From Anaerolineales bacterium (GTDB taxonomy: Bacteria > Chloroflexota > Anaerolineae > Anaerolineales > Villigracilaceae), in contig JAUXUL010000014.1 of the NCBI GenBank assembly GCA_030680795.1, positions 1 through 53,287 on the forward strand: a stretch of DNA of 53,287 nt. Direction: 5' to 3'. Within the stretch, counting starts at the first letter, position 1. Each line of letters begins with the position of its first letter. The position numbers and the translations under genes are program-made. Shown here piece by piece: positions 1 to 7,500 of the stretch. The notes beneath the pieces are model-generated. The model saw only the letters and a list, made by a program, of their open reading frames with translations, was not told the origin of the DNA and made no database searches.

Positions 1-202
1 GTTCCTCTATCTTATAGAACCCTGTAGCTTTGTGCTAGTTATTCCCCCACTTTTTCGACAGTTTCAACGGCTCGCGTTACCCGCTGGTGGGTGGGACGAG
101 ACAACGCCATTTTGACGGAACCAATTTCAAGCCATGCAAACTGCCTGAAAACGCGCAGACTCCCACAAGTAAGGTGCCCTCTTTGTTGGGCGTTTTTTCA
201 TT
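1..202. other. Intergenic DNA at left edge, possible integron cassette tail
   Basis: No convincing gene. Read on the minus strand, this is the 3' flank of the PIN-domain gene. A GCCCAAC heptamer at about 186-192 fits the integron R'' consensus RYYYAAC and is followed by an imperfectly palindromic stretch. I could not find a matching GTTRRRY box at the far side, so an attC site is only a possibility. The neighbouring integron-type integrase is the reason for raising it. Confidence 0.25.
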
Positions 203-781
203 TTACAGTACTTTGTTGTTTATATATTCTTCCAATGTCATTACTTTTATTTTCCATTTTGAAAACAGAATTTCGCGCGACAAAATAATTTTCTCGTCCG
301 AAGTTAAAAACACATCGCGGTTTGCTACTTTATGAGCATAAAGTTGTAATGCATCTTTTTTATACGAGGGGAACTTTTTATGTTCGGGCTTTGCACCAGG
401 AAATACATCATTGAGAATGGAAAAAACTTCATCTTCATCCAGAAGAACAAAAGGAAGCATCATGGGGAGAGTCGAGATGCTTGGCAAGACATAGGAGACA
501 TGCGAGCCTATCATTTCATTTATAAACGTAGGGAGTTCATTCCAATCTTTTTCAAAATCTGTACATATTTGGTTGGTAATGCCGATTTCACAAATTCCTT
601 CATCTCGAAGTTTTGTCAATTTTGAAAAGAGAATCTTTAGACTCTCTCGTTTGCTGGGATCATCGTTGTATCTTTTTTCAAGAATTTTGCCCTCTACCCA
701 AGACCAATCCCTTAATACATTTGTGTCCAATGTCAATTTGTCCAATTGTCCCTCACATATTTCTTTTTTGTAAACCCCCAA
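203..781 (-). CDS. PIN-like domain protein
   Basis: A 192-residue protein with the acidic layout of PIN-domain ribonucleases: LTLDTNVL near the N terminus (Asp19), an Asp at 143 in KKDALQLYAHK, and Asp162 in LTSDEK. PIN proteins cut RNA with Mg2+ held by these acids. No small antitoxin gene is visible next to it. The start is uncertain: the longest frame begins with TTG, and further TTG codons follow at residues 13 and 16 with no ATG. The gene is visibly AT-richer than its neighbours. It is transcribed away from the broken integron-type integrase, which is where the first gene of an integron cassette array would lie. Function as a solitary toxin, or as a cassette-borne nuclease, is inference. 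Confidence 0.65.
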   Translation of the reverse strand: MGVYKKEICEGQLDKLTLDTNVLRDWSWVEGKILEKRYNDDPSKRESLKILFSKLTKLRDEGICEIGITNQICTDFEKDWNELPTFINEMIGSHVSYVLPSISTLPMMLPFVLLDEDEVFSILNDVFPGAKPEHKKFPSYKKDALQLYAHKVANRDVFLTSDEKIILSREILFSKWKIKVMTLEEYINNKVL

Positions 782-865
782 ATTGGAGTCTTATACGGCT
801 GTTTGGCTGTACAATGCCTTATAACTTCAACATTCATTATACAGTCCCCTGTTCTTCGAGGCAAG

Positions 866-1927
866 ATGATGAACCAGATAGCAAAACCCAAAAAACTACT
901 CGACCAATACCGCGACCAAATCCGCCTAAAACAGTACTCGCCGCGCACCGAAAAAACATACACCCATTGGGTTCGCGAATATATCCTCTTTCATAACAAA
1001 CGCCATCCGCGTGAGATGCGTGTCGCTGAAATCAACCAATTCATCACCCATCTCGTCGTCGAACGCAAAACCTCCGCCTCCACTCAGAATCAAGCCATAA
1101 GCGCCATCCTCTTCCTCTATCGCAACCTCCTGAATATTGAGTTGGACAAAACCTTCCTTGAATTCATCAGACCCAAAAAAGCAAACGCGTCCCCACCGTA
1201 CTTTCAAAAGACGAAGCCCGCTCTATCATTACCAGCCTTACAGGCGCATTCAAGATCATGGTTCAGATCATGTACGGCAGTGGACTCCGCCTCATGGAAT
1301 GTTTACGGCTTCGAGTTAAAGACATTGACTTTGAAAATCATCGCATCCTGGTCTATGACGGGAAAGGCGGCGACGACCGGGTCACCATGCTCCCCGACAG
1401 CCTCATCGCCCCCCTGCGCGAGCATCTCACGCAAACAAAAGCTATTCATCAAAAAGACCTGGCCGCGGGGTTTGGCTCAGTTTAAATGCCCTTCGGATTG
1501 GACAAAAAATTTCCCGCCGCCCACAAACAGTGGATCTGGCAATATGTCTTCCCCGCCTCCACCCACAACCCAGACCCTGAAACAGGCCTGATGCGTCATC
1601 ATCATATTCATGAAACCGCCCTGCAAAGAGCTATCAGGGATACAGCCCGTTCCGTAAAAGTAGATAAGCGTGTCACTCCTCATACCTTCCGTCATTCCTT
1701 CGCGCCTCCTCCCGTCCTCCCCCAAATTCGACCACGATGGATACATCGAACTTGGGAGCGCCTCATTAATAGAATTTGGGGGAGGTGGCGAAGCCGGAGG
1801 GGGCTATGACATCCGCACCGTTCAGGAATTGCTCGGCCACAAAGACGTAAAAACCACCATGATCTACACTCATGCGCTTCGCGTACAGCGCGGCGGACTC
1901 GCCGTCAAATCCCCCCTCGACTCATAA
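866..1927 (+). pseudogene. intI: Integron-type tyrosine recombinase, inactivated
   Basis: A tyrosine recombinase of the IntI type. The N-terminal SAM-like domain (LKQYSPRTEKTYTHW) and the catalytic core ([38 protein letters not shown] with the Tyr nucleophile) can be followed. So can the region typical of integron integrases (HQKDLAAGFG ... MPFGLDKKF ... WQYVFPAS). Three lesions break it. Near 1182-1186 one base is missing: adding an A restores RPKKAKRVPTVLSKDE. At 1483-1485 a TAA replaces an expected Tyr codon between FGSV and MPFGL. At about 1704-1802 a palindromic repeat sits between HSFA and GYDIRTVQ and replaces the usual THLLEA. The start is the ATG at 866 or 869. The gene cannot make a full protein by normal decoding. 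Confidence 0.85.
1704..1802 (-). repeat. Palindromic element of the CTCCCCCAAAT family, inside intI
   Basis: About 100 bp with a perfect 14-bp inverted repeat, CCTCCCCCAAATTC at 1716-1729 and its complement at 1772-1785. A small outer hairpin, GGCGAAGCC, lies at 1787-1795. Flanking coding sequence is integrase on both sides, so this is an insertion. A second copy in the opposite orientation lies at 16019-16091. Confidence 0.8.
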
Positions 1928-2025
1928 CCACGAACCCACTAATTCTCTACTCCTCCAATCCTCACGCGAAGAGTCCATTCTCCATTCTCCAATTACCACT
2001 CCCCATTCCCCACTCCTTTATCCTT

Positions 2026-2031
2026 TATAAT
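2026..2031 (+). promoter_or_regulatory. -10 element of a possible leaderless promoter
   Basis: TATAAT ends only six bases before the ATG at 2038. Transcription would start at or next to the start codon, giving a leaderless mRNA. No Shine-Dalgarno sequence is present in this gap. No clear -35 is seen. Confidence 0.5.
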
Positions 2032-2037
2032 ACCCGC

Positions 2038-2391
2038 ATGGAATTTTTCTTCCCCGAAGACAAACTCACCCGCGCTGTTCCCGAAGAAACCAAGATCAGC
2101 TCACTTTCCGCCCAGCCCTATCCCGACGGCTATCGTTTGCGAGTCAATATTGAAATCACGCCCTTTCAAAAACGCCCTTACATCGAAGTCATCCTCAAGG
2201 ACTCAAATGGCGATGAAGTCGCCTCCACCAGCATCGTCGAACCGCTCTCGTGGAAACTCGAATTCACCCTGCACATCCGCGGAGAACTCATGAATCCATA
2301 TACGCTCCATGCGCGCCTGTATTATCCCGATGGACCCTCCGCTGAGCCTCTCTCTTTTTCTTTTGATGTGGAACCGCCCGCGTCCGCGTGA
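2038..2391 (+). CDS. Conserved hypothetical protein
   Basis: A 117-residue soluble protein with no signal peptide or membrane segment. I do not recognise the family. The alternating hydrophobic pattern (YRLRVNIEITPF, YIEVILKD, WKLEFTLHI, LHARLYYPDG, LSFSFDVEPP) suggests an all-beta sandwich. The ATG sits six bases after a TATAAT box, so the message may be leaderless. It is followed closely by a lipoprotein gene on the same strand. Codon use resembles its neighbours. Confidence 0.7.
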   Translation: MEFFFPEDKLTRAVPEETKISSLSAQPYPDGYRLRVNIEITPFQKRPYIEVILKDSNGDEVASTSIVEPLSWKLEFTLHIRGELMNPYTLHARLYYPDGPSAEPLSFSFDVEPPASA

Positions 2392-2428
2392 CGACCCTCA
2401 GTCTGATTCCGATTAATTGACATTATCC

Positions 2429-4306
2429 ATGCCTTTGCATTCATCTGCTCTCTCACCGAGAATAATAACTGTTTTAACCCTGACAGTCCTCCTGCTCTTT
2501 GGCTGCTCGCAAACCACCCCGGAAATATCCGCGCCGCAGAATTCTCCTCAACCTGGTATTGAACTCACCAGCACACCTCCCGCCGTCCCTCTTGGTGGGG
2601 AGGAGCACATCCTTTTTCTCTCGATTGAAGAGCATGGGTATGCTCACCTTTTTACGCGCAGCGAACAATTACAAAATTTACCATTAACCCGCATCACGGC
2701 CGGCCAGTGGAATGACATCGCCCCCGCCCTCAGCCCGGATCGCAGGCAGCTCGCCTTCGCCTCCGACCGCAATGGTTATTGGGACTTGTACATCATGGAT
2801 TTGCAAACGGGGAATGTGACCCAGATCACCGACTCACCTGAATATGATTCCGCTCCCTCCTGGTCGCCGGATGGGCAATGGCTGGTTTTTGAAACATACA
2901 TCAATGAGAATCTTGAGGTTTCGCTGGTGTCGGTCAATGACCGTTCGCAGGCCGTCATTCCCCTTACACAGCATCCCGCCTCCGACCATTCCCCCGTCTG
3001 GGCGCCGGATGGCAGGCATGTGGCCTTCATTTCCACCCGCGCCGGCGATAGTGACGTCTGGCTTGCCAGCCTCGACCTGGCCGCGGATGAGCGTTATCAG
3101 AACCTCAGCAACACCCCTTCTGCCTCTGAGAATCGTCCTCTTTGGAATTATGACGGCTCGCAATTGCTTTGGGCTTCCATCAGTCAAACGGTGGGTTATA
3201 GCGGGTTATACATTTGGGATGCAGCCGATCCAAACCGCAGCGCGCGCTGGGTCGGTGATGGGGTCATGGGAGCCTGGGATGAAACCGCTCAAAAGATCAT
3301 GGCCGTGACCAGCGCCCCCAATAGGTATTATCTTACTTCCTATGATGTTCAAGGGGACTTACTGCTCTCTCCCACACCCCTAAGCGGGGCTGTGCGCGGA
3401 CTCACCTGGGGCTTTGCTGAGCTGCCGAATCCCACCCCGAATTCATTCGCGCAAGCGTCCGCAGTTGAGCCGACCGCCTTGTGGTCGCCAGTCATTACAC
3501 CTGGACCTGATGTGCCAAACCAGCGTTGGGTTCTTGTCCCGATTGAGGATGTGCAAGCGCCCTATCCGCAGCTGCATGATCTGGTGGATGAATCCTTTAA
3601 TGCCTTCCGCAATCGCATCATCCTTGAAACAGGCTGGGATGCGCTGGCAAGTTTGGAAAATGCCTTCGTCCCATTAACAACCAGCCTTGAACCCGGACTG
3701 GAGCAGGATTGGCTGTACACCGGCCGCGCCTTTGCCATCAATTCCCTCATGGCAAATGCAGGTTGGCTGGTGGCATTACGGGAGGATTTCGGCGCTCAGA
3801 CCTATTGGCTGGTTTATATCCGCGCTGGGATTCAGGATGGCTCGCTGGGTGAGCCGATCCACAATTCCCCCTGGAATTTGAGCGCCCGCTACGAACTTGA
3901 TCCGCGGGCATATGAGCAGGGCGGTGAATACGCGCCTGTGCCTTCCGGCTATTGGGTGGATATCACCGCTCTCGCCTCTGCCTACGACTGGGAACGCCTG
4001 CCGGCCCTGCCAAACTGGCGCACCTATTACAACGGCGCGCGTTTCACTGAATTTGCATTGACCAATGGCTTGAACTGGTACTCAGCCATGCAGGAACTAT
4101 ATCCTGTGGACGCGCTTGTCACCCCCACCCGCGTCTTGGCTCCCACGCTTACGCCGACCCCTACATTTACAGCAACGCCTACGAAACGTCCCACCCGCAC
4201 GCCGCGCATGACGTTCACGCCCTCGTCAACGCCCACGCCCTCCTCTGTGCCCACGCTTACACTTCCGCCATCCTCCACTCCCACGCCGCCGACGGTAATT
4301 CCATAG
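2429..4306 (+). CDS. Lipoprotein with TolB-like beta-propeller repeats
   Basis: Begins with a signal peptide ending in a lipobox (VLLLFGC), so the mature protein should be lipid-anchored outside the cytoplasmic membrane. Residues of about 60-330 hold repeats of the WD40-like/PD40 type found in TolB: DIAPALSPDRRQLAFASDR, APSWSPDGQWLVFET, SPVWAPDGRHVAFIST and a weaker PLWNYDGSQLLWAS. A middle region of about 200 residues follows with no family I recognise. The last 60 residues are Thr/Pro-rich low complexity, like a wall or surface spacer. I chose ATG 2429 over TTG 2417. The function is unknown; it may be a binding or scaffold protein. A minus-strand Val/Gly-rich frame over the tail is only its shadow. 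Confidence 0.8.
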   Translation: MPLHSSALSPRIITVLTLTVLLLFGCSQTTPEISAPQNSPQPGIELTSTPPAVPLGGEEHILFLSIEEHGYAHLFTRSEQLQNLPLTRITAGQWNDIAPALSPDRRQLAFASDRNGYWDLYIMDLQTGNVTQITDSPEYDSAPSWSPDGQWLVFETYINENLEVSLVSVNDRSQAVIPLTQHPASDHSPVWAPDGRHVAFISTRAGDSDVWLASLDLAADERYQNLSNTPSASENRPLWNYDGSQLLWASISQTVGYSGLYIWDAADPNRSARWVGDGVMGAWDETAQKIMAVTSAPNRYYLTSYDVQGDLLLSPTPLSGAVRGLTWGFAELPNPTPNSFAQASAVEPTALWSPVITPGPDVPNQRWVLVPIEDVQAPYPQLHDLVDESFNAFRNRIILETGWDALASLENAFVPLTTSLEPGLEQDWLYTGRAFAINSLMANAGWLVALREDFGAQTYWLVYIRAGIQDGSLGEPIHNSPWNLSARYELDPRAYEQGGEYAPVPSGYWVDITALASAYDWERLPALPNWRTYYNGARFTEFALTNGLNWYSAMQELYPVDALVTPTRVLAPTLTPTPTFTATPTKRPTRTPRMTFTPSSTPTPSSVPTLTLPPSSTPTPPTVIP

Positions 4307-4311
4307 TCACG

Positions 4312-4373
4312 ATTCTGGAGTTCATCAGCTTGCTGATGAACACATCGGGCAGCAAGCTATCTAACTCCAGAAT
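4312..4373. repeat. Inverted repeat, CTGGAGT family
   Basis: A perfect 11-bp terminal inverted repeat, ATTCTGGAGTT at 4312-4322 and its complement at 4363-4373. An inner hairpin CATCAGCTTGCTGATG is present. It lies directly between two lipoprotein genes and could end transcription of the first. Related copies are at 6811-6896 and 27575-27631. Confidence 0.75.
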
Positions 4374-4391
4374 TTTATACAAATACTACCA

Positions 4392-5468
4392 GTGAAATTC
4401 AAAAGAACAATTATTCCGGTATTATTGCTAACACTCTCTGCCTGCTCGAGCGCATTAGGTGGATCAACCCCAACGCCCGTAATTGCCGAAGCGGTAGACC
4501 AACCCGAGGCGGGGAGCGAAGCGCTCTTAACTCCATCGCCAGCCCCGTTCCGGTTCAGTCTTCCCACCCCGGGCGCGGAGCCAGTCTCTGCCTGGCGTCC
4601 ACCGCTTTACCCAATTCCCTGGGCCGTTTCTCCTTATGATCATTTCTATTTTGCGCGCCCGATTGCCGCCGACCAGGTCAATTGGCCGATTCCAGATTAT
4701 CGTTATGGCGGCGTCTTCTTTGGTCCGAACATCGTGCACACCGGTGTGGATATTCCCACTCCCGCAGGCACACCGATCATGGCGGCTGGTGCAGGGACTG
4801 TGGTTTGGGCAGGCTGGGGGCTGTTCACTGAAACGCCGTGGAATGATAAAGACCCTTATGGGCTGGCAGTTGCCATCCGCCATGATTTTGGTTACAACGA
4901 CCAGCAGCTTTTTACGATTTACGCGCACATGAGCAAAGTGGATGCCATCGTTGGACAGCATGTCGAAACCGGGGAAGTGATCGGCTTCGTCGGCTCAACC
5001 GGCGCAGCCACCGGTCCGCATGTTCATTTTGAGGTGCGCTTTCCCTTGAATTCTTTCTTCTATACCTATAACCCGGAGTTATGGATCGCCCCGCCGCAGG
5101 GCTGGGGAGTTCTTGTCGGGCGTGTGCTGGACACAAGAGGAAAAACCTTGCAGCGAGTGGAGGTGACCCTTCGTTCCGTCGAAACCCAAAAGGCTTACCT
5201 TGTTAAAACCTATAGTGACCAGGGCGCTATAAACCCTGACCCATATTACAATGAGAACCTTGTGCTTGGCGATTTACCAGCCGGGCTTTACAAGGTAACG
5301 CTTCGCTATGAAGATAAGAATCAACAGACCTGGGTGGAGATTTTCCCCGGACAGGTTTCCTACTTCACATTCACCGGGATTAATGGCTTCAGCACAGTCC
5401 GTCCGCCTGCCCTTGCTCTGGATTTTGTGCCGTCTAACCTGCCATCCACCCCCATGCCTTCCCCCTGA
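4392..5468 (+). CDS. M23 family metallopeptidase lipoprotein
   Basis: A 358-residue exported protein with a signal peptide and lipobox (LLTLSAC). The LytM/M23 zinc peptidase domain covers about residues 105-225. Its metal ligands are visible: His116 and Asp120 in HTGVDIP, and His210/His212 in GPHVHFEV. M23 enzymes cut peptide cross-links of cell-wall peptidoglycan. A C-terminal region (about 240-345; LVGRVLDTRGKTLQRVEVTL) resembles a carboxypeptidase-regulatory or transthyretin-like beta domain. Start is GTG 4392; no ATG precedes the signal peptide. With a complete HxxxD/HxH set it is probably active, although some Chloroflexota have little peptidoglycan and the real substrate is uncertain. 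Confidence 0.85.
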   Translation: MKFKRTIIPVLLLTLSACSSALGGSTPTPVIAEAVDQPEAGSEALLTPSPAPFRFSLPTPGAEPVSAWRPPLYPIPWAVSPYDHFYFARPIAADQVNWPIPDYRYGGVFFGPNIVHTGVDIPTPAGTPIMAAGAGTVVWAGWGLFTETPWNDKDPYGLAVAIRHDFGYNDQQLFTIYAHMSKVDAIVGQHVETGEVIGFVGSTGAATGPHVHFEVRFPLNSFFYTYNPELWIAPPQGWGVLVGRVLDTRGKTLQRVEVTLRSVETQKAYLVKTYSDQGAINPDPYYNENLVLGDLPAGLYKVTLRYEDKNQQTWVEIFPGQVSYFTFTGINGFSTVRPPALALDFVPSNLPSTPMPSP

Positions 5469-5530
5469 CACTTCGACGCCGCTCAGTGCAAGCCTGACAC
5501 CCGATACCTCGCACCTGACACCTTCCCCCC

Positions 5531-5558
5531 TTGACTTACTGAACATCTGTGCTATACT
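5531..5558 (+). promoter_or_regulatory. recA promoter with SOS-box-like operator
   Basis: TTGACT (5531-5536), a 16-base spacer and TATACT (5553-5558). The spacer contains GAACATCTGTGC (5541-5552), two mismatches from the Gram-positive LexA/DinR box GAACATATGTTC. A LexA dimer there would block the promoter, as expected for recA. Confidence 0.65.
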
Positions 5559-5578
5559 CTCGCAACACAAAATCCTAT

Positions 5579-5674
5579 GTCATTGCGCGGGCGATGGTTT
5601 TCGCCCGAAGCAATCCCCAACTCTTTGAGGAGATTGCTTCGTCGCAAAGAGCAAGTGTGCTCCTCGCAATGACA
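5579..5674. repeat. Inverted repeat, TGTCATTGCG family, in recA leader
   Basis: Perfect 10-bp ends, TGTCATTGCG and CGCAATGACA. Inner inverted segments GAAGCAATC and GATTGCTTC are also present. It lies between the recA promoter and the start codon, so it is transcribed as a structured 5' leader. Related copies lie at 39259-39387 and 49485-49526. Confidence 0.8.
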
Positions 5675-5702
5675 TAATTGAACATTATTGGAGAACCAAA
5701 TA

Positions 5703-6812
5703 ATGGCTAAAAAACCTACCCGCTCCGCAGAAGCCGCACAAACTCAAAATCTGAATAATGCCAAACAAGCCGTGCTCGATAAAGCCGTTGGCGATATTTT
5801 AAAACGCTATGGCGATGGTTCGATCATGCGCCTCGGCGAAGCCCATACCATGAAGACCGAAGCCATTCCCACAGGTTCACTTTCCCTTGATATTGCCCTC
5901 GGCATCGGCGGCATTCCGCGTGGGCGTGTCATCGAAATCTACGGACCCGAGTCATCGGGTAAAACCACGCTCTGCCAGCACATCGTTGCAGAAGCGCAAA
6001 AGATGGGCGGCACGGCCGCCTTCATTGACATGGAACACGCGCTCGACCCCGGCTATGCCGCCAAACTTGGCGTGGATATTGAAAACCTGCTCGTCTCACA
6101 ACCCGATACCGGCGAGCAAGCCCTTGAGATCGCAGAAACCCTCGTGCGCTCTGGCGCAGTGGATGTTGTTGTGATCGACTCAGTGGCTGCGCTCGTGCCC
6201 CGCTCCGAGATCGAAGGCGATATGGGTGATGCGCAGATGGGTATGCAAGCCCGCCTCATGTCTCAGGCGCTTCGCAAACTTTCAGGTGCGATCAGCCAAA
6301 CCAAGACCTCCGTCATCTTTACCAATCAACTGCGCCAGAAGATCGGCGTCATGTTTGGCAATCCTGAAACCACCACAGGCGGACAAGCCCTCAAATTCTA
6401 CGCCTCCGTGCGTCTCGATGTACGCCGTATTCAATCCATCAAAGTCGGTGAGGAAGTCATCGGCAATCGCACACGTGTCAAAGTCGTCAAGAATAAAATG
6501 GCGCCTCCTTTCCGCACCGCCGAGTTTGACATCATGTTCAACGAAGGCATCTCGAAGGCTGGCGATGTGCTTGACCTGGCCACCAAGTTCGAAGTTCTCA
6601 CCAAGCGTGGCGCCTTCTTCTCTTACGGCGATATCCGCATCGGACAGGGACGCGAGAACGCCAAAGATTTCCTGCGCGGCAACCCGGATATGATGAACGA
6701 GATCGAAGGCATCATCCGTCAGAAAGCCCTCAGCGGCGAGATCGCCCTTCCGCTTGATATCGGCGCTGAAGGTGGCGTAGCAGATGTTGGCGGCGCGGCC
6801 GAAGAAGTATAG
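5703..6812 (+). CDS. recA: Recombinase RecA
   Basis: A 369-residue RecA, the usual length. It forms ATP-dependent filaments on single-stranded DNA for strand exchange and stimulates LexA self-cleavage. Visible motifs are the Walker [10 protein letters not shown] (residues 81-89), the acidic stretch [24 protein letters not shown], and the L2-region [22 protein letters not shown]. The start chosen is ATG 5703, with GGAG about ten bases upstream, instead of TTG 5688. The promoter carries a LexA-like operator, and a palindromic repeat occupies the leader. A strong terminator follows at 6903-6931. Confidence 0.97.
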   Translation: MAKKPTRSAEAAQTQNLNNAKQAVLDKAVGDILKRYGDGSIMRLGEAHTMKTEAIPTGSLSLDIALGIGGIPRGRVIEIYGPESSGKTTLCQHIVAEAQKMGGTAAFIDMEHALDPGYAAKLGVDIENLLVSQPDTGEQALEIAETLVRSGAVDVVVIDSVAALVPRSEIEGDMGDAQMGMQARLMSQALRKLSGAISQTKTSVIFTNQLRQKIGVMFGNPETTTGGQALKFYASVRLDVRRIQSIKVGEEVIGNRTRVKVVKNKMAPPFRTAEFDIMFNEGISKAGDVLDLATKFEVLTKRGAFFSYGDIRIGQGRENAKDFLRGNPDMMNEIEGIIRQKALSGEIALPLDIGAEGGVADVGGAAEEV

Positions 6813-6896
6813 CTCTGGAGTTGAGCTCTGGAGTCGGGCTCTGGAGTCGGACAGCTTGCTGTCCGAAATATCAGGAGCAAGCTCCTGTATTCCAGG
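6811..6896. repeat. CTGGAGT-family repeat with tandem units
   Basis: Three tandem GCTCTGGAGT units begin right at the recA stop codon. They are followed by two hairpins, GGACAGCTTGCTGTCC and AGGAGCAAGCTCCT, and a closing TTCCAGG. The order matches the copies at 4312 and 27575. It looks like a repeat inserted or expanded between the recA stop and its terminator. Confidence 0.65.
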
Positions 6897-6902
6897 TTAA
6901 CT

Positions 6903-6931
6903 AAAGTCACAGAGAATTTCTCTGTGACTTT
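6903..6931. terminator. Terminator hairpin after recA
   Basis: A perfect 13-bp stem, AAAGTCACAGAGA and its complement, with a 3-base loop and TTT at the 3' side. It ends recA transcription and can work on either strand. Confidence 0.75.
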
Positions 6932-6947
6932 ATGGTTTAATCAGGAC

Positions 6948-7496
6948 ATGTTTCGCCTCACGCTTCACGTCCGCCCTTGCCTGATTCTGCTCCCAATCAT
7001 ATTCTTCGCTCAAGCCTGCGCGCCTCAACTCACATCCACACCCTTCCGTCCACCGACAGCATTGCCGCCCGCTCAGCTGCTTGCCACAACCACGCCTGTG
7101 CCGGCACTGTTTACACCCCCGCCCGCGCTGACCGCCCCCGCAACCACCACAGCAGGAGTCTGCACGAACGATCTCACTTTTGTTGATGATATTACCATTG
7201 CAGACAACACCTCCGTTTTACCCAATGCAAGCATTGATAAGCAATGGCTGGTGCAAAACAGTGGCACCTGCAACTGGGATGCATCCTATCGTTTGAAGTG
7301 GGTGGCAGGCAGTCCTCTCGGCGCGGCAGAAGAACAGCTTCTTTACCCCGCCCGCGCCGGGGCTCAAGCCATGCTTAGTATCCACTTCATCGCACCCGCC
7401 GAAGCAGGCTTCTTCGAAAGCGCCTGGCAAGCCGTTGACCCGCACGGGAATATTTTTGGCGAATTGATTTTTATGAAAATAGTCGTTACCCCTTAG
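6948..7496 (+). CDS. Lipoprotein with NBR1-Ig-like domain
   Basis: About 182 residues from ATG 6948. A signal peptide ends in a lipobox-like FFAQAC. A Pro/Thr/Ala-rich linker follows (about 25-70). The C-terminal half (CTNDLTFVDDITIADNT ... KQWLVQNSGTCNWDASYRLKW ... GFFESAWQAVDPHGNIFG) matches the Ig-like beta-sandwich named after NBR1. That domain is frequent at the surface of Chloroflexota cells and is thought to be a protein-binding module. Two cysteines in the domain may form a disulfide. An upstream extension to 6924 lacks a ribosome site. It may be co-transcribed with the permease gene five bases downstream. Exact role unknown. Confidence 0.75.
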   Translation: MFRLTLHVRPCLILLPIIFFAQACAPQLTSTPFRPPTALPPAQLLATTTPVPALFTPPPALTAPATTTAGVCTNDLTFVDDITIADNTSVLPNASIDKQWLVQNSGTCNWDASYRLKWVAGSPLGAAEEQLLYPARAGAQAMLSIHFIAPAEAGFFESAWQAVDPHGNIFGELIFMKIVVTP

Positions 7497-7500
7497 GAGG

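Noticed and set aside
1-202. A complete attC site after the PIN gene
   Set aside because: One RYYYAAC-like box is present (GCCCAAC) but no matching GTTRRRY box was found within the expected distance, so I did not call an attC.
1483-1485. Read-through of the integrase stop as recoding
   Set aside because: The codon is TAA, not TGA, and the gene has two other lesions. Decay is the simpler reading.
4027-4284. Minus-strand Val/Gly-rich frame of 85 codons
   Set aside because: It is the complement of the Thr/Pro-rich tail of the lipoprotein at 2429-4306; it has no ribosome site or homologous motif.
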